A stretch of DNA of 64,000 bases from Methylobacter sp. (GTDB lineage: Bacteria; Pseudomonadota; Gammaproteobacteria; Methylococcales; Methylomonadaceae): NCBI GenBank assembly GCA_028716975.1, contig JAQUOU010000015.1, positions 1-64,000 on the forward strand. Direction: 5' to 3'. Every line of letters begins with the position of its first letter. Positions within the stretch are counted from its first letter, which is position 1. The translations under genes were made by a program, and so were the position numbers. The notes beneath the pieces are model-generated. The model ran no database searches. It was not told where the DNA came from and worked only from the letters and a program-made list of their open reading frames with translations. This document shows positions 13,121 to 22,172 of this stretch, in pieces.

Positions 13121-13605
13121 TTCTCTACGGTCATTTGACCATTCTATTGCTTTTGTTTCTGAGTTTATCTCAACTCCTCTTCGTTTTTATAATCTCAAAT
13201 TTATATAGCTCGAATAGGCAGTTTCCTTGCTCATTCTTTAGCTTGTGCTTTAGTTAAATAGTACAAGGAAATTCCTACTTAAGTGCTATATTCTTTCAGG
13301 ATAAATTTTTCGTTTTTGATGTGAATTTACGCCAATCCTCCCTCCGATACGAATATTTTTTGGAATAAATATCAACGCTTTCAGTTAAATTTAAGCTTTT
13401 GGCATTTATTATTTTAATTCATTCTGTGCCTTGTATCTCTGTATTAACCACCTTTGTACGAGAAAGAACAGATAGATCTCATATCCATAGTTATAATTTT
13501 TCATAAAGAACTTCTTTAGATTACTGAACTGCAACGAAATAAGTTGATTAATGTCCATTTGTCCGATCACCGCCCTATAACTCATTTACCAAAGGAGTCG
13601 TTGCG
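13121..13605. other. AT-rich intergenic region upstream of the sigma-54 activator gene
   Basis: No gene was found in this stretch of about 485 bases. It contains an eight-base inverted repeat (TTTCCTTG at 13222-13229 and CAAGGAAA at 13264-13271). The AAGGAG ribosome site of the next gene lies at about 13593. No convincing promoter was picked out. Confidence 0.4.
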
Positions 13606-15000
13606 ATGGAGAATACTCAAGGCCACACTTATCTCAATCTACACGGTCTTTCACTGATGGTGGTGGACGACGACCAGAGCAATTTGCGAACGCTGGAACA
13701 TGTGTTCCAGAATCTGGGTGCAACGGTGACTGGACGGGGCAGTTTGCGCCAAGCTCGTCAGTCTCTTCGCTTCCACTGGCATGATGCAGTAGTATCCAAT
13801 TTCCAACTCAAGGACGGCATTGGCCTTGATCTTCTGCCCGATTACCAGACCCGGTGCCCGGAAGGGAGCTTTTATTTAACCGGAGACAGCAGCTATTTTA
13901 GCACGAACACAGTAGATACCCTTAAAAAGGGCGTACGCGGCTATTTTAAAAAACCGCTTGATCCTATCGCCCTCGCAAAACGGCTTGTCGCTGATTTGAG
14001 CTCGAAAATGCCCATTGAAGGCTTGGCCGAAAAACTGGCCCCTTATTTAATCCTCCAGGATCCGGTCATGGCCGAAGCACTTCTTGAACTGCCGACCTTC
14101 GCGGCAAATAGCCTGCCTGTCTTGATTCAAGGGGAAACAGGCACAGGTAAAGAGCTAGTAGCGAAAGCACTACATGGACTGGGATCTCATGCTGATGGTC
14201 CTTTCGTGACCGTCAATTGCGGAGCTATACCGGGGAATTTGTTGGAGGCAGAACTATTCGGCTATGAAAAAGGCTCTTTCACGGATGCCAATCGCATGCA
14301 TAAAGGATATTTCGAGCAGGCGCATAAAGGCACACTTTTTCTCGATGAAATTGGCGAAATGCCGCCGCCGGCGCAAGTGAGCCTGCTGCGGGTATTGGAA
14401 GAAGGCAAGGTTCAACGCATTGGTGCTGAGGGCAAGGTAAATGTGGACGTCCGGGTTGTAGCCGCCACTCATCGCTCTCTGGAAGAACTGCTCGAATCGG
14501 GACAGTTTCGTAGCGACCTATTTTACCGCCTGAATGTTCTGCCGCTGCATTTGCCGCCCCTGCGTAAGCGCCCTGCCGACATTGCGCTGCTGGCAGGGTA
14601 TTTCCTGGCTAATAGCCTTAAAGAAATGAACTGGCAATCTGCTATACCCAGCCTGAGCATCGATGCCCAGATGATCCTGCAACATTATGGATGGCCGGGG
14701 AATGTCCGTGAACTGCGTAATATTATGGTCCGTCTGTCCGTATGCCTGACTGAAGGAAGGCATGAAATCACACCGAAATTGCTGAAACAGTTCTTACCTT
14801 CGAATTCCGCATTACCCTCGTTTACAAACTCTGGTCAATCAGAAGAGGGAATTTATATGCCTAAAGGTACGACTTTGGCCGATGCCGAATGGCTGTTAAT
14901 TGATGCTGCTCTTCAACAAACCGGCTATAACCGCACTCAGGCAGCGAAATTGCTGGGTATTGGTGAACGCACTTTACGGCGTAAGCTGAACGAAACCTGA
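13606..15000 (+). CDS. Sigma-54-dependent activator with degenerate receiver domain
   Basis: A 464-residue NtrC-type regulator: receiver (about 12-130), AAA+ sigma-54 interaction domain (about 150-385) and a C-terminal Fis-type helix-turn-helix (TQAAKLLGIGERTLRRKL). Walker A is GETGTGKE (176-183), Walker B region LFLDEIGEM, and the arginine-finger segment is FRSDLFYRLNV. Two oddities stand out. The phospho-acceptor Asp is replaced by Asn (about residue 65, in VVSNFQL), although the upstream acidic DDD and the later FKKPLDP Lys remain. The sigma-54 contact loop GAFTGA reads GSFTDA (223-228). So it may be controlled without phosphorylation. No kinase gene adjoins it. AAGGAG seven bases before ATG supports the start. 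It is convergent with the heat-shock block, a candidate target. Confidence 0.9.
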   Translation: MENTQGHTYLNLHGLSLMVVDDDQSNLRTLEHVFQNLGATVTGRGSLRQARQSLRFHWHDAVVSNFQLKDGIGLDLLPDYQTRCPEGSFYLTGDSSYFSTNTVDTLKKGVRGYFKKPLDPIALAKRLVADLSSKMPIEGLAEKLAPYLILQDPVMAEALLELPTFAANSLPVLIQGETGTGKELVAKALHGLGSHADGPFVTVNCGAIPGNLLEAELFGYEKGSFTDANRMHKGYFEQAHKGTLFLDEIGEMPPPAQVSLLRVLEEGKVQRIGAEGKVNVDVRVVAATHRSLEELLESGQFRSDLFYRLNVLPLHLPPLRKRPADIALLAGYFLANSLKEMNWQSAIPSLSIDAQMILQHYGWPGNVRELRNIMVRLSVCLTEGRHEITPKLLKQFLPSNSALPSFTNSGQSEEGIYMPKGTTLADAEWLLIDAALQQTGYNRTQAAKLLGIGERTLRRKLNET

Positions 15001-15106
15001 TTGTCGGCTGGTTACCGGTTAGCTTAGCAGGCGGCAAAATTAGTTAGTAAGAATCTATAGCGGGTTATAGGTCAGTTTTGCTAAATCTGACAGTTGAAGA
15101 TGGTAT

Positions 15107-15424
15107 TTAGAGCTTGCCTAAAACTTCTATTTGGGCACGTAAAGTTTCAATCTCCTCCATTAAATCGAGCGCCACCGCAATGCCCGCCAAGTTAACTCCA
15201 AGGTCGCGCTGCAATCTGAGAGCGAAACGAGCTCTACGTAAACTTGTTCCTGAAAAGCGCCATAATTGAATATCTTCCCCTTGCGGTTCGACAATACTTT
15301 CTTCAACCAAACTGATAATCAAGTCGGCACTGGCATCACAGGCACGGCATAACTGCCCAAGGGTTAAATCATCCTCCTCTATAACGACGCCTGTATATAC
15401 TAATGACAGATCATTTGATTTCAT
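15107..15424 (-). CDS. cbpM: Chaperone modulator CbpM
   Basis: A 105-residue MerR-like protein of the CbpM/GrpE-unrelated modulator family, which in E. coli binds the J-domain of CbpA and inhibits its co-chaperone and DNA-binding activity. Matching features are an N-terminal LTLGQLCRACDAS helix-turn-helix-like stretch, a central segment with VEPQGED and WRFSG, and a C-terminal helix with LRLQRDLGVNLAGIAVALDL. It lies five bases after the cbpA-type gene, the usual order, so the pair is co-expressed. It is the last gene of the block. Confidence 0.9.
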   Translation of the reverse strand: MKSNDLSLVYTGVVIEEDDLTLGQLCRACDASADLIISLVEESIVEPQGEDIQLWRFSGTSLRRARFALRLQRDLGVNLAGIAVALDLMEEIETLRAQIEVLGKL

Positions 15425-15429
15425 GGCTA

Positions 15430-16377
15430 TTACATTATCAACGATTGACGCGGGTTAAAATCAAGTTCTTTCTGCATGGCCAAATAAATCTCTTTGGATT
15501 TTTCAGTATTTGCCAGAGGCAGAACAATCTGGAGTACGACAAAGAAATCCCCCGGCGTTTTACTTGGCAGTCCACGCCCTTTTAAGCGTAATTTACTGCC
15601 CTGTTGGGAATTGGGAGGTATTTTCATATCGACTATTCCATCGGGTGTAGGCACTTTGATTCTAGCGCCTAAAGCTGCTTCCCACGGAGCAGTGGGCAGG
15701 TCGAGGTAAATATCCGTTTCAGCAACCCGGTAAAAGGGATGCTTGTTAAATTCTATTTCAAGAATCAGGTCACCAGGCTGACCTTTACCGGCTCCGGGAT
15801 TACCCTGACCGGCAAGCTTAATATGCTGGCCTCCTTTAATACCTTTGGGAATTTTGACATTTAAGGACCTCTGTTTGGTATAAACATGACCTTGCGCATC
15901 AGTCTCAGGAGCATTTAAGGTAATAGTGCGCGTGGCTCCCCGAAAACTATCTTCCAGATCTATATGGATTTTTGCATGACTATCCTGGCCTCGCGCATGA
16001 AAGCCATGCTGCCGTCTGCCGCCAGCGCCGAAACCGGCGCGCCCGAATAGTTGTTCAAAAAAATCGCTATAAACCCCGGCCTCATCACCGGTAAAACCGC
16101 CCCCTCTAAATTCGAAACCTTCATTCCAGTTAGGTGGCGGCCGGAAATCCTGCCCGGCTTTCCAGTTAGCCCCTAACTGGTCATAAGCCGCTCTTTTCTC
16201 AGGGTCTTTGAGCACTTCATATGCCTCGCCCACTTCCTTAAAGCGTTCTTCGGCATCCTTTTCCTTGCTTACATCCGGATGATACTTACGCGCTAATTTT
16301 CGATAGGCTCGTCTAATTTGATCCTGGGTGGCATCGCGCGACAGGCCCATAATTTTATAGTAATCTTTATACTGCAT
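15430..16377 (-). CDS. cbpA: CbpA-type J-domain co-chaperone
   Basis: A 315-residue DnaJ-family protein that stimulates the ATPase of DnaK. The J domain occupies residues 1-70 with the HPD motif in KYHPDVSKE. A Gly/Phe-rich linker follows (about 75-140, GFEFRGGGFTG). The C-terminal substrate-binding domains begin near residue 145. The CxxCxGxG zinc region of DnaJ is absent, which defines the CbpA class. It is followed at five bases by cbpM and sits in one strand-block with hsp20 and dnaK genes. The start ATG lies at the J domain's canonical first residues (MQYKDYYKIMG). Confidence 0.93.
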   Translation of the reverse strand: MQYKDYYKIMGLSRDATQDQIRRAYRKLARKYHPDVSKEKDAEERFKEVGEAYEVLKDPEKRAAYDQLGANWKAGQDFRPPPNWNEGFEFRGGGFTGDEAGVYSDFFEQLFGRAGFGAGGRRQHGFHARGQDSHAKIHIDLEDSFRGATRTITLNAPETDAQGHVYTKQRSLNVKIPKGIKGGQHIKLAGQGNPGAGKGQPGDLILEIEFNKHPFYRVAETDIYLDLPTAPWEAALGARIKVPTPDGIVDMKIPPNSQQGSKLRLKGRGLPSKTPGDFFVVLQIVLPLANTEKSKEIYLAMQKELDFNPRQSLIM

Positions 16378-16451
16378 TGGTATTTTTTCACATGATTACA
16401 CAGGTATGGGGTCTATTGTCGACGCCCGCCGGAAAATTAGCAACCGCTTTA

Positions 16452-16967
16452 TTAATTCGCTTTTGAAACCTGAACTTTTACAATTTTACGACGTTTATGA
16501 GCCGGCTTGGGTAACTCAACCCGTAAGATGCCATTTTTGTATTCAGCTTGAGCTGTAGCGGAATCGACTTCATCAGGCAGGTCTATAGTACGCTCAAATC
16601 GGCCATAGGCACATTCCTTAACATAGTAATGCCCTTCGGTACGCTCTTTCCGGATTTTCTTTTCACCACTGACAATAAGGCGGTCATCTATGACTTGAAG
16701 ATCCAGATCGGCGGTATCCAGCCCCGGCGCTTCCAGAGTAGCGATAATTTTGCCGCCATCATCAAATACCTCTGCAGCCATAACTCCCCAACCGGCATTA
16801 CGTCCGACGAGATCGCTAGTTTGCTGCCCGGAAGATTTGCCGCTGTTCTCACCGCTGGTAAAGCGCGTGATGGCGCTTGTCGCCTTATGGGTTAAGTTTT
16901 CCCACCCTTCAGCCAAATGTTCCCAAGCATGACCGATATTGTGTTTTAATTGTTGAAATGTTTCCAT
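16452..16967 (-). CDS. Small heat-shock protein (Hsp20 family) with long N-terminus
   Basis: An ATP-independent holdase of about 171 residues. The alpha-crystallin domain is C-terminal (about 65-168), with the FERTIDLPDEVD and NGILRVELPK landmarks. The N-terminal 60 residues are unusual: rich in aromatic and polar residues (HAWEHLAEGWENLTHKA), resembling the second small Hsp of heat-resistance islands. The classic C-terminal I-x-I anchoring motif is present only as IVKV. ATG 16967 has AGGAG eight bases upstream; a TTG two codons earlier was not chosen. Confidence 0.87.
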   Translation of the reverse strand: METFQQLKHNIGHAWEHLAEGWENLTHKATSAITRFTSGENSGKSSGQQTSDLVGRNAGWGVMAAEVFDDGGKIIATLEAPGLDTADLDLQVIDDRLIVSGEKKIRKERTEGHYYVKECAYGRFERTIDLPDEVDSATAQAEYKNGILRVELPKPAHKRRKIVKVQVSKAN

Positions 16968-17187
16968 AATCAAGCTCCTGTTTGTTTTGGTATTTCATGC
17001 TAAGGCTTGTAAAAATCCATGAGCAGCCATTCTTTTACGACTATTTCGTTCTTCAGCAGGTATTCTACCGAATTATCTTAAAGTGAATTCCCGCCTGGCT
17101 AATGGGCGTAATATTCAACCTGCACAATTATCAATAATAAATTAGCATTTGGTATCTGACAGTACCTATTAAAGGGATGGACTATCT

Positions 17188-17796
17188 TTAATGGGCTGAA
17201 CCTGCAACTTTCTGATCTTTTTTACGTACCTCCAGCGAAACAAAGATCAGTAACCAGCCATTTATAATCATTTCGATGGAAATAAACAATCCAATCACCC
17301 AGAGACCGGAAAACGGCCAGCTAAAGAGAATGATTGCGGCCAGTATCAAGTTCAGGATTCCGGCAACTAGTGGCCATGCCCATTGCCAGCCGGCGCGTCG
17401 GCAACGTAGCGCATCAATAAGTCGCACTACGCCAATTCCGGCAAGTAGAGCGCCCAGAAACAGGGTCAAGCCTGCGGAAGCGGCAATCGGATCCCATATA
17501 ATAAGAGCGGCAATGGCCAGATAAAATAGCGCCACGACCAAATGCTGGGTTCTGCCGGACCAAGCCGTTTCGTTTGTTTTGATACCGTGCCACAGTTGCA
17601 ATAGACCCGCCCCGAGCAGGAAGCCGCCATAAATAAGCATACTAGCCAAGGTCACATAAAAGGCCATGCCCATGCCAAGCGTGCCGAGCACAACCATTAA
17701 TATGCCCAGCGCCAATAGCCAACCCCATTGCCGGGGCAGTTCCTCTAATAATGTTTCCGTTCGAAAATTTTCATTATAAGTTTCATTAGTTTTCAT
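17188..17796 (-). CDS. HdeD family membrane protein (DUF308)
   Basis: A 202-residue inner-membrane protein with about six hydrophobic helices in three repeat pairs, as in the HdeD/DUF308 family linked to acid resistance in E. coli and present in transmissible heat-resistance loci. A polar N-terminus (about 25 residues) precedes the first helix (WGWLLALGILMVVLG), and the protein ends in a charged tail. It lies between the long-N-terminus hsp20 and yfdX in the same orientation. The family's biochemical role is not settled. Confidence 0.85.
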   Translation of the reverse strand: MKTNETYNENFRTETLLEELPRQWGWLLALGILMVVLGTLGMGMAFYVTLASMLIYGGFLLGAGLLQLWHGIKTNETAWSGRTQHLVVALFYLAIAALIIWDPIAASAGLTLFLGALLAGIGVVRLIDALRCRRAGWQWAWPLVAGILNLILAAIILFSWPFSGLWVIGLFISIEMIINGWLLIFVSLEVRKKDQKVAGSAH

Positions 17797-17902
17797 AAAA
17801 TTATCTCCTATAAAAGGTTACGTTTAGTTCAAGCTCCCATGACACGCACTGAAGCAAGACTTAATGCGCTGTTAACAGTACCGCCATTTTTAAAAGCACC
17901 TT

Positions 17903-18817
17903 TCACTTGATCACAGTGCGTTTAATATCGGATAAGGACTGCTTAATTTTGTCAAAGAAGCCATGCCCGGATTTTCCACCTTTTGTTCTTTTGTCGATCT
18001 CATCGATCTGAGCAGCTATATTTTTATGAATTTTTTTATCTCCATAACCTAAAGCCTTTGCCAGATCGAGCTGAGTTCTGGCATCTGCTATGAAGGTAGT
18101 CAGTTCTTTGCTTTCCTTGTCAGTACGCTTTCTGTTCTCCGCCAGGGCCTCCGCTTTTTTCAATAGAAGCTCAGCGCGCATAATAGGAAGCGGAAAGATA
18201 TACTCTTCAACAACAAGCGTATTTAGGGCCACTTCCAAAGCGGCTTTGGCTTTTTCTAGTTTGCCTTGATCAATAAGGGGGATAATCGCTTTGATAGCCG
18301 CAGGATAAGTAGCTAACGGAATGGAAGTGACTTGGACTGTAATTTGGCTCATCAAGCCGGAAAGCATAGTGCGGGCTTGCTGCACCTTACCCTCTTCCAA
18401 ATAATCTTCGGCTTCCTTGACGGCTTTTTTAATCGCATCTTCCGACGCATAAAGATCACTGGTTACTACGCTTACCCTCAGCGGAGCAAGGGTCAGTTGC
18501 GGCTCGCGCGACAGAATAACTTCAAGCTTGCCAGTGACCCTTTCCAGAGCCGCAACAGCGTCATCGGTTTTTTTCTCTTCCAACGCCAGCAGCGCTTTAT
18601 ACGTCTCATCAATAGCCGAAACCGCCTCGCTGATAATCTTCCTGCGCTTTTCACTGATCTTGCCTTGCGCCTCCGCCGTCACCTCTGGCTGTACAGACTG
18701 GATATTCTCCGCTGGTTCCTCTACCTTCTTATTTCTAGCGAAAACAGCAGAATTCAGAACAAGAAGAGAAATCGTTAATAGGATACTGGTGAGTTGAAGG
18801 CCATTTTTTTTGTTCAT
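17903..18817 (-). CDS. YfdX family periplasmic protein
   Basis: A 304-residue secreted protein. Residues 1-27 form a Sec signal peptide (hydrophobic LTSILLTISLLVLNSAVFA). The mature part is helical and shows the YfdX family pattern: KISEKRRKIISEAVSAI, RVSVVTSDLYAS, and the stretch from QVTSIPLATYP to EEYIFPLPI. YfdX proteins are acid- and antibiotic-linked in enterobacteria and are part of loci of heat resistance. Here it sits between dnaK and hdeD. The molecular role is not firmly established. Confidence 0.87.
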   Translation of the reverse strand: MNKKNGLQLTSILLTISLLVLNSAVFARNKKVEEPAENIQSVQPEVTAEAQGKISEKRRKIISEAVSAIDETYKALLALEEKKTDDAVAALERVTGKLEVILSREPQLTLAPLRVSVVTSDLYASEDAIKKAVKEAEDYLEEGKVQQARTMLSGLMSQITVQVTSIPLATYPAAIKAIIPLIDQGKLEKAKAALEVALNTLVVEEYIFPLPIMRAELLLKKAEALAENRKRTDKESKELTTFIADARTQLDLAKALGYGDKKIHKNIAAQIDEIDKRTKGGKSGHGFFDKIKQSLSDIKRTVIK

Positions 18818-18969
18818 TATGTTCTCCTATTCGTTAGTTAATTAAAACAAACCTTTAAAAAATGCTGAAGTATCAACTTTTCCCCCTGTTGAATCTTTAA
18901 ATATCTATTACTGTAATTGCTTTTAATTCAACGCGGTCAATCCGCCTGGCCATTTCCACGCCGACTCTG

Positions 18970-20877
18970 TTAGTGCTTAGTCACATCCTCGAACTCGGCA
19001 TCAACAACGGTCTCCTCACTACCGGAAGCCGCTTCCGCGCTCGACGCCTTCTCTTCGGGTTGCTGCGCATACAGTCTTTCAGCCATTTTTGCCGAAGCTT
19101 TACTCACGTCTTTGCTTCTTTCTTCAATGCCAGATTTATCATCGCTCTTTATCGCCTCTTCAAGAGCCTTGATCGCAGACTCGATAGCTTCTTTTTCGCC
19201 GGCTTCCAGTTTAGCGCCAAGCTCCTCCATTGATTTTCGCGTGGCATGGACAAGCGCATCGGCCTGGTTGCGCGCATGCACCAGTTCATGAAAGCGCTTG
19301 TCTTCCTCGGCATGGGCTTCGGCATCCTTAATCATACGCTTCACCTCAGCCTCGGATAGTCCGCTTGAAGCTTTGATCACAATGGACTGCTGTTTGCCTG
19401 TAGCCTTATCTTTTGCCGAAACATTGAGTATGCCATTAGCATCGATATCAAAGGTGACTTCAATCTGCGGGGTGCCGCGGGGCCCAGGCGGAATGCCCGC
19501 CAGGTTAAATTGCCCTAGCGATTTATTGTCGGCGGCTCGTTCCCGCTCGCCTTGCAGCACATGAACGGTAACGGCGGACTGGTTATCGTCGGCAGTAGAA
19601 AAGACCTCAGTCGCCCTGGTTGGAATCGTGGTGTTTTTTTCAATAAGCTTGGTCATGACGCCGCCCAGGGTTTCAATGCCCAGTGACAAAGGCGTGACAT
19701 CAAGCAGCAGCACATCCTTAACTTCACCGGACAGCACGGCAGCCTGGATCGCTGCTCCAATAGCTACCGCCTCATCAGGATTGACGTCCTTACGTGGCTC
19801 CTTGCCGAAAAAAGACCGTACTTGTTCCTGCACCTTGGGCATGCGTGTCTGACCGCCCACCAGAATGACCTCATCAATGTCGGAAATTTTCATTCCCGCA
19901 TCTTTCAATGCGATCTTGCAGGGTTCGATAGTGCGCTTTATCAAATCCTCCACCAATGCCTCGAACTTGGCGCGCGTCAGCTTGACGTTAAGATGTTTCG
20001 GCCCGCTTCGATCTGCTGTGATATAGGGAAGATTCACATCGGTTTGCTGACTGGATGAAAGCTCGATTTTGGCCTTTTCGGCGGCTTCTTTCAGACGTTG
20101 CATAGCCAGCGGGTCGCCGCGCAAATCCATGCCGTGTTCTTTCTTGAATTCATCAGCAAGGAAATCCATCAGGCGCTTGTCGAAATCTTCGCCGCCCAGA
20201 AACGTATCGCCATTCGTGGAGTGCACCTCGAACTGGTGCTCCCCTTCCATTTCGGCTATTTCAATAATCGATATATCAAAGGTGCCGCCGCCCAGGTCAT
20301 AGACAGCCAACTTTTGATCGCCGCGTTTTTTGTCCATGCCGTAAGCCAGGGCGGCGGCGGTGGGTTCATTAATAATACGTTTGACGTCTAACCCTGCAAT
20401 TCGGCCTGCATCTTTGGTGGCCTGACGCTGCGAGTCATTAAAATAGGCAGGGACAGTAATGACTGCCGAGGTAACGGCTTCACCTAAATACTCTTCAGCA
20501 GTTTGCTTCATCTTCTTCAATACAGTGGCCGAAATCTCAGGCGGCGCCATTTTTTTTCCGTTTACCTCCACCCATGCATCGCCGTTTTCCGCCTTGATAA
20601 TCTTATACGGCACCATGTCGATATCGCGTTTAACCACGGGGTCATCATAGCGCCGCCCGATAAGACGCTTGATAGCGAATAGGGTATTGTGGGGATTGGT
20701 GACAGCCTGGCGCTTGGCAGTTTGTCCCACCAGCACCTCACCTTCTTTGGTGAAAGCCACAATGGAAGGCGTCGTCCGTCCGCCTTCGCTGTTTTCAATG
20801 ACTCTGGGGGCATCCCCTTCCATTATTGCCACACAGGAGTTAGTAGTTCCCAGGTCAATTCCAATGGTTTTGCTCAT
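18970..20877 (-). CDS. dnaK: Chaperone DnaK (Hsp70)
   Basis: A 635-residue Hsp70. The ATPase domain (1-380) begins with [12 protein letters not shown] and contains [30 protein letters not shown] and [13 protein letters not shown]. The linker [13 protein letters not shown] precedes the substrate-binding domain and helical lid. The C-terminus ends in an acidic stretch ([12 protein letters not shown]), as in housekeeping DnaK. No grpE or dnaJ is adjacent; its J partner here is CbpA-type. This could be the main copy or a second copy; the window cannot tell. A long leader with a 13-base inverted repeat lies upstream. Confidence 0.96.
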   Translation of the reverse strand: MSKTIGIDLGTTNSCVAIMEGDAPRVIENSEGGRTTPSIVAFTKEGEVLVGQTAKRQAVTNPHNTLFAIKRLIGRRYDDPVVKRDIDMVPYKIIKAENGDAWVEVNGKKMAPPEISATVLKKMKQTAEEYLGEAVTSAVITVPAYFNDSQRQATKDAGRIAGLDVKRIINEPTAAALAYGMDKKRGDQKLAVYDLGGGTFDISIIEIAEMEGEHQFEVHSTNGDTFLGGEDFDKRLMDFLADEFKKEHGMDLRGDPLAMQRLKEAAEKAKIELSSSQQTDVNLPYITADRSGPKHLNVKLTRAKFEALVEDLIKRTIEPCKIALKDAGMKISDIDEVILVGGQTRMPKVQEQVRSFFGKEPRKDVNPDEAVAIGAAIQAAVLSGEVKDVLLLDVTPLSLGIETLGGVMTKLIEKNTTIPTRATEVFSTADDNQSAVTVHVLQGERERAADNKSLGQFNLAGIPPGPRGTPQIEVTFDIDANGILNVSAKDKATGKQQSIVIKASSGLSEAEVKRMIKDAEAHAEEDKRFHELVHARNQADALVHATRKSMEELGAKLEAGEKEAIESAIKALEEAIKSDDKSGIEERSKDVSKASAKMAERLYAQQPEEKASSAEAASGSEETVVDAEFEDVTKH

Positions 20878-21057
20878 AATCTTATCCTCTTACGTTAATA
20901 ACTTAATGCTAACTAAAGTAAAAACTCCAGAAGAGCCAAATGCTTGAATATTGGACTGGTGTATTTAACAGTGACCTCTGGCGACTGGACAATTACCGTT
21001 AGCAGTTTTATTGCAAAGGATTTGACAGCGCTTTTGAAAAAATTCTCCTGAAAATTT

Positions 21058-21150
21058 AAGGGTATCAACGGATGACTCTGTAAATCACCCTGCAATTTGA
21101 ATGAACTGATCGCTTTTTTCTTAAATTATCTTGAAAACGTTGATACCCTT
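21058..21150 (-). promoter_or_regulatory. 13-base inverted repeat in the region upstream of dnaK
   Basis: AAGGGTATCAACG (21058-21070) and CGTTGATACCCTT (21138-21150) are perfect reverse complements separated by 67 bases. They lie about 180-270 bases before the dnaK start, in a 323-base gene-free stretch (20878-21200). They could be paired operator sites or the base of a large leader stem. A related sequence (GTTGATACACCTTGAA) occurs in the leader of the first hsp20 gene. No canonical sigma-32 promoter (CTTGAA spaced from CCCCAT) was found in the region. Confidence 0.5.
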
Positions 21151-21200
21151 GAGCAATAAAAACTGCAAAATTATCCGGTACTTTGGCTAACCGGGCTCGG

Positions 21201-21602
21201 TCAGCTGGCTTTAATTTCGATTTTGCGGGGCTGCAATTCGGCCCGTTTCGGCACTTTCAGGGTTAAAACTCCATCCTTCATTTGAGCCTCAATCTTATCC
21301 ACTTCCAATTCGCTGCTCAGGCTGAAGCTGCGCTGGAAACGAGTGCCACGCACGTCCGCATACAATGATTCCATGCCGTCGGGCATATCAATGACCATCT
21401 GTCCTTCAATGGTCAACGTGTTTTTATCAACCTGAATATTGAGCCGGTCGCGGGAAACGCCGGGCAAATCCGCCAGCAGGGTAATGCCTGTTCCATCCTC
21501 GTAAACATCTACCGGCGGGCGCAAAAACACTTCGCGGTCTGACTGGCTCTGCACATTTGGTGATTCTGATTTCCTGGCTTCTGTTAATTGACTCTCACTC
21601 AT
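21201..21602 (-). CDS. Small heat-shock protein (Hsp20 family)
   Basis: A 133-residue Hsp20 holdase. The alpha-crystallin domain fills residues 28-125, with VDVYEDGTGITLLADLPGV at its start, RSFSLSSELEVD and DGVLTLKVPK. A C-terminal KIEIKAS carries an I-x-I anchoring motif. It lies 36 bases after the preceding hsp20 gene in the same direction, so they form a two-gene transcript. The partner paralogue may co-assemble with it, as IbpA and IbpB do. Confidence 0.9.
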   Translation of the reverse strand: MSESQLTEARKSESPNVQSQSDREVFLRPPVDVYEDGTGITLLADLPGVSRDRLNIQVDKNTLTIEGQMVIDMPDGMESLYADVRGTRFQRSFSLSSELEVDKIEAQMKDGVLTLKVPKRAELQPRKIEIKAS

Positions 21603-21638
21603 GACGCCTTCTCCTTACGATAATTATTTAACTCATTT

Positions 21639-22079
21639 TTATTTAACTTCAATCTGACGAGGTTTAACCGCTTCTCGCCGCTGGACGATGATATGCAGGA
21701 TGCCATCGCGATAATTGGCTTCAACCTTTTCGGAATCTATATCCTCAGGTAAGCTCAACACTCGCCGAAACTCGCCATTGAATCGTTCGCTCAGGTAATA
21801 ACTGGCATTATCCTGCCTTTGCAACTCTCGTTTGCCCGAAAATGTCAGCAGGTTTTGCTGCAATTGAATATCCAGACTTTGTGGATCCAATCCCGCGGCA
21901 AAAATATAGACATCCACGCGCTCTGCGGAAGCACCCACATTTGTAGCCGGATAGCTGCCGGCCGCTACGGCACGAATACTGGAAGAGCTTGGCCATGTTC
22001 CAAACAAGCTGTCCATTTGACGACGCATGCGCTCAAACTGGTCGCTTAAATCACTTTCTAAATAGGTCTGAAAGAACAT
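21639..22079 (-). CDS. Small heat-shock protein (Hsp20 family), first gene of block
   Basis: An Hsp20 holdase of about 146 residues. The alpha-crystallin domain covers about residues 43-140 (VDVYIFAAGLDPQSLDIQL, FRRVLSLPEDID, DGILHIIVQRRE), ending with QIEVK. The N-terminus (FFQTYLESDLSDQFERM) resembles the class seen in heat-resistance islands. ATG 22079 was chosen because a full AAGGAGGT ribosome site lies just upstream; a longer frame from 22124 lacks one. Its leader can fold into a hairpin and is preceded by a sigma-54-like promoter. Confidence 0.9.
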   Translation of the reverse strand: MFFQTYLESDLSDQFERMRRQMDSLFGTWPSSSSIRAVAAGSYPATNVGASAERVDVYIFAAGLDPQSLDIQLQQNLLTFSGKRELQRQDNASYYLSERFNGEFRRVLSLPEDIDSEKVEANYRDGILHIIVQRREAVKPRQIEVK

Positions 22080-22114
22080 AAAAATTACCTCCTTTTGGTT
22101 AAGAAAATCATGCC

Positions 22115-22158
22115 GATACACCACCGATGCATGCTTTTAGCATAATTCAAGGTGTATC
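22115..22158 (-). promoter_or_regulatory. Leader hairpin of the first hsp20 gene
   Basis: GATACACC (minus, 22158-22151... plus-strand mate GGTGTATC) pairs perfectly with the mate at 22115-22122, extendable by two G-U pairs. Inside it ATGCT/AGCAT (22131-22135 and 22139-22143) form a second small stem. The hairpin ends about 35 bases before the start codon and does not cover the AAGGAGGT site, so a classical ROSE-type RNA thermometer is not evident; stability control or regulator binding are alternatives. Confidence 0.5.
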
Positions 22159-22172
22159 AACTATAGTTTAAT

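Noticed and set aside
22115-22158. ROSE-type RNA thermometer before hsp20
   Set aside because: The stem does not include the Shine-Dalgarno sequence, as a ROSE element requires.
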